Positions 8,167 to 16,506 of a stretch of DNA of 36,791 nt are shown here, piece by piece. A program made the translations under genes and the position numbers. Below the pieces are notes generated by a model that saw nothing but the letters and a program-made list of their open reading frames with translations, made no database searches and was not told the origin of the DNA. Positions within the stretch are counted from its first letter, which is position 1, and every line of letters begins with the position of its first letter. This DNA comes from JAEUMD01 sp044222395 (GTDB lineage Bacteria > Pseudomonadota > Alphaproteobacteria > Rhizobiales > Hyphomicrobiaceae), in the NCBI GenBank assembly GCA_044222395.1, contig JBGANK010000032.1, forward strand, positions 1-36,791, given 5' to 3'.

Positions 8167-9204
8167 GTGAATGAATCGCTAGTCATGCGCGGCACCATCA
8201 CACGCACGACGTTCCTGCGCATGATCGTGCGCGGCGCTGCAACTGGATTGCTCGGCTCTTTCGGCGGCTTTGCCTTGCCAATTCTTGCAGAAGCTGAAGA
8301 CTTGAAAGAAGCCGCAGGCCCGAAGCCACGCGGCGGCGATGCCGTTGGCGGCGAGAAATTGACCGAAGTCGCCGCCGGGGTCTTCGTTCACCGCGGCCAG
8401 CACGGCGTCTATTCGCCTGCGACGGGCGGCGACATCTGCAATACCGGTTTCATCATCGGAGAGCAGGCGGTTGCGGTCGTCGATTCAGGGGGGACGGCGA
8501 AAATCGGCAGCGAGCTGCTGGCGCAGATCCGATCATTGACCGAGCGTCCGATCCGCTACGTCATCAATACCCATATGCACCCCGACCATGTGCTCGGCAA
8601 TGCCGCTTTCAGGCCTGAGAATCCGGCCTTCGTCGGGCATCACAAGCTCGCTGCAGCGCTGTCGGCGCGGGCCGAGCGATACCTCGCCTTCAATCAGGCT
8701 GCCGTCGGGTCGGAAGCGTTTGAGGGCACCGAAATCGTGCTGCCGAGCCTGCCTGTGATCGACCGCATGGAGATCGACCTGGGCGGGCGTTTGCTGACGC
8801 TGGAAGCGCGCCCTACGGCGCATACCGACAACGATCTGACGATCCGCGATGCCAAGACGGACACGCTGTTTGCCGGGGATCTGATCTTCTCCGGGCACGT
8901 GCCGACGCTGGATGGCTCAATCCGCGGCTGGCTCGCCCTGCTCGACGACTTGGCGCTGCAGCCGGCGGAGCGGATCGTGCCCGGGCATGGTCCGGCGGCG
9001 ATGGCGTGGACCGACGCTTCAGGTCCCCTGAAAAGATATCTTGTGGCAGTGGCCGGAGGCGTCCGGCAAGCCATCAAGGAGGGGCGGACGATCGCTGAAG
9101 CCGTCAAGACGGTGGCGCAGGATGAGCGGGCGTCCTGGGAGCTTTTCGACGAATTCAACGGCCGTAACGTTTCGGCAGCGTTTGCCGAACTGGAATGGGA
9201 ATAG
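8167..9204 (+). CDS. Quinoprotein relay-type zinc metallohydrolase (MBL fold, SoxH-like)
   Basis: A 345-residue metallo-beta-lactamase-fold hydrolase with the zinc motif T-H-M-H-P-D-H at 135-141, a later Asp in F-A-G-D-L-I-F-S, and a final His in V-P-G-H-G-P. The N-terminus (about 8-42) is a positively charged, hydrophobic export signal without a twin arginine. It fits the SoxH-related metallohydrolases that accompany PQQ dehydrogenases and SoxYZ-like carriers; which of the two named subtypes is not certain. I chose GTG 8167 because GGAG lies seven bases upstream; ATG 8185 is the alternative. It diverges from xoxF and precedes the SoxYZ-like gene by 134 bases. Likely substrate is a thioester- or thiol-bound adduct on that carrier, by inference. 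Confidence 0.88.
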   Translation: MNESLVMRGTITRTTFLRMIVRGAATGLLGSFGGFALPILAEAEDLKEAAGPKPRGGDAVGGEKLTEVAAGVFVHRGQHGVYSPATGGDICNTGFIIGEQAVAVVDSGGTAKIGSELLAQIRSLTERPIRYVINTHMHPDHVLGNAAFRPENPAFVGHHKLAAALSARAERYLAFNQAAVGSEAFEGTEIVLPSLPVIDRMEIDLGGRLLTLEARPTAHTDNDLTIRDAKTDTLFAGDLIFSGHVPTLDGSIRGWLALLDDLALQPAERIVPGHGPAAMAWTDASGPLKRYLVAVAGGVRQAIKEGRTIAEAVKTVAQDERASWELFDEFNGRNVSAAFAELEWE

Positions 9205-9338
9205 TACTGCGACCGGGCTGCGGCTATCGTTTTGAGGCGAACCCCGTTACATTGCGCAAACCGGCTGCCTTACTGTATCGGAGAATGCCAAATCGAGGCT
9301 CTCCGATTGCAGAGCAAAAGAACTTCGGAGGAATTGCC

Positions 9339-10172
9339 GTGTCGAACATCGCCCAGCCCGTTGCCGCCTTGCGGGTCGCCCTATTCGCACTGTTCTTGGT
9401 CAGCGCGGGTCTCGCCGGCCAGCCTGTAGCGGCTCAAGACGCCAAGGACGATGACCTCTGGCCCGGCATCCGCAAAGAGCTTTACGCCCAGCGCGCGATT
9501 GCCGAAGAGGATGGTGCGGTTGCGCTGGAGGCACCGGTGCGGGCCGACGACGCCGCGGTGGTGCCCATCACGATGCGCGTACCTGCCGAGGTCGCAGCCG
9601 GCGCCAAGGCGCTCACGTTGGTGATCGAGAAGAACCCGATGCCCGTCGCTGCCACCTTCACGTTCGGTCCTGCGGCGGGTTCGGGCGAACGGGTCATCTC
9701 GACTCGCGTTCGCGTCGACATGTATTCCAACGTGCGGGCCGTGCTGGAGACGAACGATGGAAAGTTGCATATGGCAACGAAGTTCGTGAAGGCGGCCGGT
9801 GGATGCTCGGCACCTGCACTCAAGGACGCGGAACAGGCGCTTGCGGAGCTCGGCAAGATGAAAGTGCGCTTGCACGAGCCGCAGCAGTCGCCGATCCAGC
9901 AGGAGGCGCAGATCATGATCCGGCACCCGAACTATTCGGGGATGCAAATGAACCAGCTGACGGGACTCTACATTCCTGCCAAGTACGTGCAATCGATCGA
10001 GGTCAAGCGCGGTGCGGATGTCGTGTTCACGATGGAAGGTGGCATCTCGCTGTCCGAGAACCCCAACATCCGCTTCAGCTATGCGCCAAACGGCGACAAC
10101 GAGATCTTGGTGACGGCCAAGGATACCGACGGCTCGGTGTTCACGGTTCGCCATTCGCCCAAAGGCTCGTGA
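9339..10172 (+). CDS. Quinoprotein dehydrogenase-associated SoxYZ-like carrier (fused)
   Basis: A 277-residue secreted protein (signal about 1-32). The first half resembles SoxY, ending near G-G-C-S-A-P at 154-159, and the C-terminal part resembles SoxZ (I-R-H-P-N-Y-S-G-M and F-T-M-E-G-G-I-S). In Sox systems SoxY carries sulfur intermediates on a C-terminal cysteine while SoxZ scaffolds it; here the two are one chain. Cys156 is the only cysteine in the whole protein, so it is the obvious carrier residue. The start is GTG 9339 after GGAGG (9328-9332). It pairs with the metallohydrolase upstream and converges on the minus-strand unknown pair. What is carried is unknown. Confidence 0.9.
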   Translation: MSNIAQPVAALRVALFALFLVSAGLAGQPVAAQDAKDDDLWPGIRKELYAQRAIAEEDGAVALEAPVRADDAAVVPITMRVPAEVAAGAKALTLVIEKNPMPVAATFTFGPAAGSGERVISTRVRVDMYSNVRAVLETNDGKLHMATKFVKAAGGCSAPALKDAEQALAELGKMKVRLHEPQQSPIQQEAQIMIRHPNYSGMQMNQLTGLYIPAKYVQSIEVKRGADVVFTMEGGISLSENPNIRFSYAPNGDNEILVTAKDTDGSVFTVRHSPKGS

Positions 10173-10202
10173 CACCGTTAGCAGCAGCCAGTTAAAACAA
10201 CA

Positions 10203-10228
10203 AAGGCGCCGGCATATCGCGGCGCCTT
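10203..10228 (-). terminator. Rho-independent terminator of the minus-strand MxaD-like/propeller/unknown group
   Basis: A 9-base-pair stem (AAGGCGCCG at 10203-10211 with CGGCGCCTT at 10220-10228) has an 8-base loop. Read on the minus strand it is followed by TTTGTTGTTTTAAC, a good U-rich tail. Its place between convergent genes suggests it also limits read-through from the SoxYZ-like gene. Confidence 0.75.
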
Positions 10229-10287
10229 CGCTGTACTTGAGAGGTCCAGATTGAGAGGATCGTCCGGCTTGATGGCAGGCCGGGAAC

Positions 10288-10668
10288 TCAAAAGCAGCGC
10301 AGTTCACCTTCGACCTGGGCGCGCTTCATCTTCCTGATCTTCTCCTCGTAGAGCGGCGTGTGGAAGATGGAGACGCTTTCGCCACCCTTCTGGACCACCG
10401 ACATGATCGTCTCCGCCTCCTCGTAGTCGCTGAACGGCAGCAGTTCCGCGATCACATCGATGGAACAGGCGCACTTCATGAGGTTGTCGCGGGTCTGGCC
10501 GTTCACCTGCATACACGCAAAGACATAGTCGGCGCGGGCAGCGGTGGGATAGTCGTTTGGCGGCAGCTCGGCGGCACCGAGGCGGGTTGCGGGGAGCAGC
10601 AGAGCAAGCAGCGCCATGAGACCAGATCCGGAGCCGGCGGTGATGCGCGTCACCAGCTTGCGGATCAT
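10288..10668 (-). CDS. Unknown small secreted cysteine protein of the PQQ cluster
   Basis: A 126-residue product with a signal peptide (about 1-33, ending G-A-A-E-L) and no domain I can name. Four mature cysteines follow a distinct pattern: Cys52 in V-F-A-C-M-Q-V-N-G-Q, Cys66 and Cys68 in M-K-C-A-C-S-I-D, and Cys125 next to the last residue. The CxC pair could bind metal or form disulfides. Its start overlaps the stop of the upstream gene (10665-10668, ATGA), indicating translational coupling and joint function. It is followed by the terminator at 10203-10228. Similar small proteins occur, as I recall, near other PQQ alcohol dehydrogenases; function unknown. Confidence 0.82.
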   Translation of the reverse strand: MIRKLVTRITAGSGSGLMALLALLLPATRLGAAELPPNDYPTAARADYVFACMQVNGQTRDNLMKCACSIDVIAELLPFSDYEEAETIMSVVQKGGESVSIFHTPLYEEKIRKMKRAQVEGELRCF

Positions 10669-11372
10669 TGCGCACCTCCGCCGCGGATCTCGCTGACGCC
10701 TTCCAAAGTGATCGACTCGTTGAGTTCGGGGCTACCCTTCATCGGGCTCGAATAGTGAGATGAAAGGTTGACGAGGTGGCCCGGCACCTGGTCGGAGACG
10801 ACGATTTCAAGGGTCAGGCCGTCATATCCCATCATCTTGAGCGCGTTGGGATCTCCAACGAATGGCCGTACCTTGATCCAGTGACCCGGCACTGAGCGCC
10901 CCTTGTAGGTGATCTCGGCCGGCGCAATGAAGGCGTCGTTGGCGAAGCTCATTTTGATCTTCTGCTTGAGAAATGGCCGGCTGCCGCCTGCAAGCATCGC
11001 GGTGTTGTTGACGACGCGGTCAAGGTAGACGACGAGCAGCGGGTTGCCGGTCATGCCGGAAATCGGGTGCGGGGGCCGACCGCGTTCGCCTGAGAAAACG
11101 TCGACCACGAGGTCGCGTGTTCCGGATTGGTCCTCATCCGTGATCGTGACCTTGATGTCATCGGAAAACGGTTCGCCGAGCATCTTGGGCTCGGAAGCAG
11201 CGCGCGTCAGGCGATAGGCCAGGACATCGCCCTTATGGACGTCGGCCAAATGCGGCGTCTCGAAGAGCACAGAACCCGCTGCGGGTCCGGCGGTCGCCGC
11301 CCTTGGAGGCGTGAGGGGTAGGGCGATCGCCGCGATTGCTATTGCTGCCCCGCAAATGAACTTCTTCACCAT
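10665..11372 (-). CDS. Unknown secreted protein coupled to the cysteine protein
   Basis: A 235-residue product with a clear signal peptide (about 1-26) and a body that looks beta-rich, with no cysteine after the signal. Motifs such as Y-K-G-R-S-V-P-G-H-W and G-Y-D-G-L-T-L-E-I-V-V suggest a compact periplasmic beta-fold; I recognise no family. A ribosome-binding-like AGG precedes the ATG at 11372. It shares four bases with the next gene, so the two products are probably made together. It lies 222 bases downstream of the beta-propeller gene on the same strand. Confidence 0.8.
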   Translation of the reverse strand: MVKKFICGAAIAIAAIALPLTPPRAATAGPAAGSVLFETPHLADVHKGDVLAYRLTRAASEPKMLGEPFSDDIKVTITDEDQSGTRDLVVDVFSGERGRPPHPISGMTGNPLLVVYLDRVVNNTAMLAGGSRPFLKQKIKMSFANDAFIAPAEITYKGRSVPGHWIKVRPFVGDPNALKMMGYDGLTLEIVVSDQVPGHLVNLSSHYSSPMKGSPELNESITLEGVSEIRGGGAQ

Positions 11373-11594
11373 GTCGCCATTAACCTCCAGGTCAGCCGGA
11401 TTTTCTCCGAACTCGTGATTTCCTAAGTCAGAACCGGTTGCTGCCGGGTCCGCCAGCGTGGCTTTCTAGACGGCAATTGGGTGCCAATACCAGCGCAATC
11501 AAGCGACAAGCTATACAATGGGTCGGCCGGGAGGTGCGCCGGCAATGCAGCATCGGCCTCAGCAAATCCGCGTGAGGTCGCGCACTTGCTCGCA

Positions 11595-12740
11595 TCAACG
11601 CGTTTCGGCAGCCGGTGATGGCGGCCGGCTCGCCGCCGGAAGGTCGAACAGGAATTGGCCAAAGGCACGTGGTCCGTCGCCGACCTCGACCTTGCCGCTG
11701 ACGCGCAGGGCCGCCGTATCAATGCGGACCAGGGTGTTGTCCATCCAGCAGGCCACATAGGCGAAGCGCCCATCGGGGGCGGACGTCATAATGCCTTCTG
11801 GATGATCGCCGACCGGGATTTTGGCGATCTGCTGTCCCGTCGCCGTTTCGATGACGGTAACTGTGCCGCCATACTGGTCGGTGACGAAGGCTCGTTCCGC
11901 CGGGCCAGCACCGGTCAGCGCCACCGCGTACGGACGACGGCCGACCTTGTGGGTTGCCACGAGCTTCGCCGTTGCGATGTCGATGACACTGACATCGTCG
12001 GATTTGACGTTGGCGGTAAAGGCCCTCGCGCCTTCAGCATCGATGGTGATGCCGAACGGGCGCTCGCCGACGGGCACAACTGCGATCACCTTCAAGGTAG
12101 CCTTGTCGATGATGGAGACTTGGTTGCTGTCGCGATCAGCAGTCAGGATCTTGTCGCCAGCAGGCGTGACGGCAACGCCAGAGGGCGATTGCCCGGTGAT
12201 GACCTCGGCCTTTAACTCCAAGGTTCCAGGGTCAATGACGCGCAACTTGTGTTCGTACCAGTCGGCCACCAGAACGGCTCCGGTCTTGGGGTCGACAGCG
12301 ATGCCAAGTGGTCCTTCGCCGACCTTGACGCGGTGCGTCACGGAGCGCTGCAGAGCGTCGATGACGACCATCTCCTTGGCCTCGGGGGCTGTGACGTAGA
12401 TCGTCCGGCGATCGGGCGAGACGGCGATTCCGGCCGGCTTTCCCGGCACGGGTATTGTGGCGACGACTTGCATCGGGTCTTCGCCCTGCCCAACTTCGAC
12501 GACGGAAATGGTCTCCGAGTTCTGGTTGGTGACGAAGGCGTAGGTTGGGTTCGCTGACGCAGACGCCACGCCTGCCGGCGGCGAAGCGGCTGGAGCAGCT
12601 CCGCCTCCTTCCGCCGGAGCCCGTACGCTCGTCAGTGCCAGCACCGCTAGTGCAATAGCGGACACCGGACAAAGGGCGCGCACGAGGACGTGCCGGCGCG
12701 GCAATGCTTGCGGGGCTGGGTCGGGGGCTTGCATTTCCAA
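11595..12740 (-). CDS. PQQ-associated YVTN-type beta-propeller protein
   Basis: A 381-residue protein with an N-terminal hydrophobic export segment (about 18-42) and then seven-bladed-propeller repeats of the YVTN kind: recurring V-x-V-G-x-x-P-x-G-I-A-V, Y-V-T, and V-I-D blades about 42 residues apart. It fits the beta-propeller family found in PQQ-dependent catabolism clusters, probably a periplasmic scaffold or binding protein; a YncE-like identity is the alternative. The frame begins with TTG at 12740; an ATG at 12734 is equally plausible. It lies 12 bases after the MxaD-like gene, so the two are one operon. Confidence 0.86.
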   Translation of the reverse strand: MEMQAPDPAPQALPRRHVLVRALCPVSAIALAVLALTSVRAPAEGGGAAPAASPPAGVASASANPTYAFVTNQNSETISVVEVGQGEDPMQVVATIPVPGKPAGIAVSPDRRTIYVTAPEAKEMVVIDALQRSVTHRVKVGEGPLGIAVDPKTGAVLVADWYEHKLRVIDPGTLELKAEVITGQSPSGVAVTPAGDKILTADRDSNQVSIIDKATLKVIAVVPVGERPFGITIDAEGARAFTANVKSDDVSVIDIATAKLVATHKVGRRPYAVALTGAGPAERAFVTDQYGGTVTVIETATGQQIAKIPVGDHPEGIMTSAPDGRFAYVACWMDNTLVRIDTAALRVSGKVEVGDGPRAFGQFLFDLPAASRPPSPAAETR

Positions 12741-12752
12741 TTAAGAGGAGCC

Positions 12753-13298
12753 TCAGCCGCCCGCCTCTGCTGCCTTCTTGATTGCCGCGAGGCCAGCGTC
12801 GTAGATCCCAGTAACGGCCTTGACGGCGGCCTCGTCGCTCAGCTCCGGCGGCGGATCATTGTTCATGTAGCCGCGATAGAACGCGCCCCGCCATTTGACG
12901 ACCGACTTGCTCGCATCGCCTTCAACCAAGAGCGTCGAGGAATAGTTGTTGACGGGAAGCACCTTCACGTCCACCTCGGTGATCTCATAGCTGAGCGAAT
13001 GGCCGGCGGCATCAAAGCTCGACAACTGCTCGTTGATCTTGGCGCCGCCCTTCAAGGTCAAGGTGCGCTTGGCACCTGGGTCGTTGCCGCCGGTGCCTTC
13101 GGTCTTCTCGATGGCCGGATGCCAGCCCATGTCCTGGAAGTTGCCGATGATCTTCCAGACCTTGTCGACTGGCGCGTTGATCTCGATCGTCTTGTTGACT
13201 TTCTGACGCGATGGCCCATGCGCCAGCGCGTCGATCGGAGTCATGGCCAATGCAACAACCGCGAGAGCCATGGACACGGACAATATTCTCATCATCAT
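12753..13298 (-). CDS. MxaD-like SRPBCC (START-fold) secreted protein
   Basis: A 181-residue product with a signal peptide (about 1-27, ending A-L-A-H-G) and an SRPBCC/polyketide-cyclase-like domain: I-E-I-N-A-P-V-D-K-V-W-K-I-I-G near the start, then W-H-P-A-I and a long C-terminal helix G-I-Y-D-A-G-L-A-A-I. This matches MxaD, a periplasmic protein reported to aid electron transfer from methanol dehydrogenase to its cytochrome. AGGAGG (13305-13310) lies six bases before the ATG at 13298. It is the first gene of the minus-strand group and diverges from fhcB. Because the dehydrogenase here is XoxF, an MxaD-like helper of XoxF/XoxG is the natural reading. Confidence 0.85.
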   Translation of the reverse strand: MMMRILSVSMALAVVALAMTPIDALAHGPSRQKVNKTIEINAPVDKVWKIIGNFQDMGWHPAIEKTEGTGGNDPGAKRTLTLKGGAKINEQLSSFDAAGHSLSYEITEVDVKVLPVNNYSSTLLVEGDASKSVVKWRGAFYRGYMNNDPPPELSDEAAVKAVTGIYDAGLAAIKKAAEAGG

Positions 13299-13499
13299 TC
13301 GATTCCTCCTCAGCACCGTGTCGTGTTCACGACATGGCAAGTTCGTTTGTGGACCATAGCCAGCTCGTCATCGCGGCGCAATTCGGGACGGCCACTTCCG
13401 GGCCTCGCAGATCTGTTGCCGAAGCCCGCGCGACCCCTGTTGTGCTTCGTCCCTTCCCGTGCTTTTGTCTTCGCCCAAGGATCGGGAGAAAAAACAAGA

Positions 13500-14807
13500 A
13501 TGCCGGGTACTCAGAAAGGCATCTCGACCACGATTGACACCGACAAGCTTAACCATGACGGCGTAACCTGCCCATTCTGCGGGTTGCACTGCGATGATCT
13601 TGGCGTGTCGGCGAACCGCGGACGGCTCAGCGTCGAGCGGAATGGTTGTGCGCGAGCGAAGGCTGGATTCGAGCGCGGTGTGCCCGCCGCCTTGCCGCAA
13701 GTCGCCGGTCGTGATGTCGCCCTGGACGCAGCCATCAAAGAGGCGGCGGCGCGGATCAAGGCAGCGCGTTTACCGCTGTTCGGCGGGCTTGGCACTGATG
13801 TCGAAGGAATGCGGGCCGTGATGGCCTTGGCCGACAAGGCCGGCGGCGTCGTCGATCATGCCTTGAGTGCCGCGCAATACCGCAACACCGGCGTGCTGCA
13901 GACCAAGGGCTGGTTCATGTCGACGCTGACAGAGACGCGCAACCGCGCCGATCTCATCGTCATCGTCGGCTCGGATCTTGCGACCTTGCACCCGCGATTT
14001 TTCGAGCGGATCGCCTCGCCTGCGGAGGCCATGTTCGGTGACGGCGCCGACAAGCGTACGATCGTTCTCATTGGATGCGGCAAGGGGGCAGCGGCCGGAG
14101 TGACGGGCTCGCGGATCGGCGAGGTGATCGACGTCGACTGCGCGGCGGCTGATATTCCAGCGGTGCTCGGCGCGCTGCGAGCGGGCTTGAAGGGTGCGCC
14201 CAATGTTGCAGCGGCACCGGCCGGCATCTCGTCTCAGGTGATCGGCGACCTAGCAAATCGATGCAAGGCAGCGCACTACGGCGTGGTCGTGTGGGCGCCG
14301 CAAGCACTGACCTTCGACGGCGCCGATCTTGCCGTGCAGATCATCTGCGACATCGTCCGCGACATGAACAAGACGACGCGGTTTGCCGGCCTATCGCTTG
14401 GCGGCAATGACGGCGCTGCCAGTGCGGCCTCCGTCTGCTCCTGGCAATCGGGCTACCCCTTGCGCGTGTCATTCGCCTCCGGCGCGCCCGAATACGATCC
14501 CTTCCGCTACGACATCGCTCGCATGCTTTCTCAAGGCGAGGGCGATCTTTTGGTGTGGGTGTCGTCGATCGGACCCGATCCACAGGGGCCTCCCGCGACC
14601 GGCGTTCCGACGATCGTGCTCGGCACGCCGGGATTGAGCCTGGCGAAGACACCCGACATTTTCATCCCAGTCGGGACACCAGGTCTCGACCACTCGGGCC
14701 GACTGGTGCGCTGCGACAGCGTCGTTTCGCTGCCGTTACGGCGTCTTCGTCAAAACTCTCTAGCGCGGCTGCAAGATGTCGCGCGCAGCATCGAAGCCGC
14801 CCTTTGA
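13500..14807 (+). CDS. fhcB: Formyltransferase/hydrolase complex subunit B
   Basis: A 435-residue homologue of the tungsten/molybdenum subunit of archaeal formylmethanofuran dehydrogenase. In bacterial Fhc it is thought to be a non-redox structural subunit. The N-terminus has Cys24, Cys27, Cys31 and Cys50 (C-P-F-C-G-L-H-C-D-D, then N-G-C), the spacing of a [4Fe-4S] site. In the segment where archaeal enzymes carry the metal-ligating Cys (S-V-C-H-G), this one reads S-A-A-Q-Y (about 123-127), so the metal ligand is absent. The start is ATG 13500 with GGAG upstream; the frame stays open further left but runs antisense through the MxaD-like gene. First gene of fhcB-A-D-C. Confidence 0.92.
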   Translation: MPGTQKGISTTIDTDKLNHDGVTCPFCGLHCDDLGVSANRGRLSVERNGCARAKAGFERGVPAALPQVAGRDVALDAAIKEAAARIKAARLPLFGGLGTDVEGMRAVMALADKAGGVVDHALSAAQYRNTGVLQTKGWFMSTLTETRNRADLIVIVGSDLATLHPRFFERIASPAEAMFGDGADKRTIVLIGCGKGAAAGVTGSRIGEVIDVDCAAADIPAVLGALRAGLKGAPNVAAAPAGISSQVIGDLANRCKAAHYGVVVWAPQALTFDGADLAVQIICDIVRDMNKTTRFAGLSLGGNDGAASAASVCSWQSGYPLRVSFASGAPEYDPFRYDIARMLSQGEGDLLVWVSSIGPDPQGPPATGVPTIVLGTPGLSLAKTPDIFIPVGTPGLDHSGRLVRCDSVVSLPLRRLRQNSLARLQDVARSIEAAL

Positions 14808-14844
14808 ATCTCAAGTGACGCCTGACTGGACCGGGACAGACAAG

Positions 14845-16506
14845 ATGCTGATCAAGCTCAAAGGCGGCCGTGTCTATGACCCCGCGAACGGAGTCGATGG
14901 CGAGGTGCGCGACATCTTCGTGCGCGACGGGCGCATCGTCGCCACCGACCCATCGGCGAAGGTCGATGCAGAATACGACGTGACGGGCCGCGTCGTCATG
15001 GCCGGTGCCATCGACCCGCATACGCACATCGGCGGCGGCAAAATGACGATCGGGCGCATGATGCTGCCGGAGGATCATCGCGGGCATGAATATCACCGCA
15101 CCGCGTTGACACGGTCAGGCACTGGGTTTGCGGTGCCGTCGACGCTGGCGGCCGGCTACCGCTATGCCGAGATGGGTTACACGGCCGGCTTCGAGCCCGC
15201 CATGCTGCCCGCCAACGCGCGTCAGGCCCACATGGAGATGGGCGACACGCCGATGATCGACAAGGGCGCGTTCGTGATGCTGGGCTCGGATGACTTCCTG
15301 CTCAGGCAGATGGCGGCGCGCCAGGACTTCGAGGCGATCAAGGATTACATCGCCTGGACCATGCACGCGGCGCAAGCGATCGCCGTCAAGGTCGTCAATC
15401 CGGGCGGCATCTCGGCCTTCAAGTTCAATCAGCGCAAGCTCGACCTCGACGAGCAGCATTCCCACTACGGCGTCACGCCGCGCGATATTCTGAGAACCTT
15501 GTCGCGCGGGCTGAAAGAGCTCGGCGTCACGCACCCGCTGCACGTTCACGGCTGCAATCTGGGCGTACCGGGCAACGTCGACACGACGCTAGCGACGATC
15601 CGCGCGATGGAGGGGCTGCCGGTTCACCTCACGCACATCCAGTTCCACTCCTACGGCACGGAGGGCGACCAGAAGTTTTCTTCAGGCGCGGCGCAAGTCG
15701 CCGAACTCGTGAACCGGCACCGGAACATATCGATCGACGTCGGGCAGATCCTGTTCGGCCAGACCTGCACGGCGTCGGGTGATTCCATGCGCCAGTACGG
15801 CAATACGAAGTCGGCCAGCCCGAAAAAGTGGGTGGTGATGGACATCGAGTGCGACGCGGGCTGCGGCGTGGTGCCGATGAAGTACAAGGACAAGAGCTTC
15901 GTCAACGCGCTGCAATGGGCGATCGGGCTGGAAATCTTCCTGCTGGTCGATGATCCCTGGCGCGTGTTCCTCACCACCGACCATCCCAACGGCGCACCCT
16001 TCACCACCTATCCGCACTTGATCCGGCTGCTCATGGACAAGGGCTTCCGCCGCGACATGATGCAGAAGATCCACCCGGATGCGCAGAAGGCGTCGATCCT
16101 CGCCTCGCTCGAGCGTGAGTATTCGCTTTACGAGATCGCCATCATGACGCGCGCGGGGCCGGCGCGTTCGCTCGGCCTCATGGACCGCGGCCACCTGGCT
16201 CCGGGAGCGTGGGGCGACATCACCGTCTACAAAGACGACGTGGATAAGGAGCGCATGTTCACCACGCCCGAATACGTCTTCAAGAACGGCGAACTCATTG
16301 TGCGCGACGGAAAGATCGTCAAGGTCGTGCAGGGGGCGACGCACGTTGCGCGGCCGCAGTACGATTCCGGCATAGAGAAGTCACTGCGCGATTACTTCAC
16401 GCGCTACCACACCGTCAGCCTCGACAACTTCAAGGTGGCCGACGATGAGATCATCGACCACGACCGCGGCAGTGTCGTCGTGCAGCCGACGGGGGCGCGC
16501 GCGTGA
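14845..16506 (+). CDS. fhcA: Formyltransferase/hydrolase complex subunit A (zinc amidohydrolase)
   Basis: A 553-residue amidohydrolase homologous to FwdA; in bacteria it hydrolyses the formylated methanofuran-type cofactor, releasing formate. The predicted binuclear zinc site is complete: His59 and His61 in D-P-H-T-H-I-G-G-G-K, Lys182 as the likely carboxylated lysine (A-V-K-V-V-N-P-G-G), His233/His235 (P-L-H-V-H-G), and Asp379 in T-T-D-H-P-N-G. I chose ATG 14845 (M-L-I-K-L-K-G-G-R-V-Y-D), giving the usual amidohydrolase opening; GTG 14815 or ATG 14776 would extend it. It lies 37 bases after fhcB and overlaps fhcD by one base. Confidence 0.95.
   Translation: MLIKLKGGRVYDPANGVDGEVRDIFVRDGRIVATDPSAKVDAEYDVTGRVVMAGAIDPHTHIGGGKMTIGRMMLPEDHRGHEYHRTALTRSGTGFAVPSTLAAGYRYAEMGYTAGFEPAMLPANARQAHMEMGDTPMIDKGAFVMLGSDDFLLRQMAARQDFEAIKDYIAWTMHAAQAIAVKVVNPGGISAFKFNQRKLDLDEQHSHYGVTPRDILRTLSRGLKELGVTHPLHVHGCNLGVPGNVDTTLATIRAMEGLPVHLTHIQFHSYGTEGDQKFSSGAAQVAELVNRHRNISIDVGQILFGQTCTASGDSMRQYGNTKSASPKKWVVMDIECDAGCGVVPMKYKDKSFVNALQWAIGLEIFLLVDDPWRVFLTTDHPNGAPFTTYPHLIRLLMDKGFRRDMMQKIHPDAQKASILASLEREYSLYEIAIMTRAGPARSLGLMDRGHLAPGAWGDITVYKDDVDKERMFTTPEYVFKNGELIVRDGKIVKVVQGATHVARPQYDSGIEKSLRDYFTRYHTVSLDNFKVADDEIIDHDRGSVVVQPTGARA

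Noticed and set aside
12690..13499. N-terminal extension of fhcB back to 12690
   Set aside because: It is antisense to the MxaD-like gene, has no conserved motif, and fhcB has a sensible ATG at 13500.
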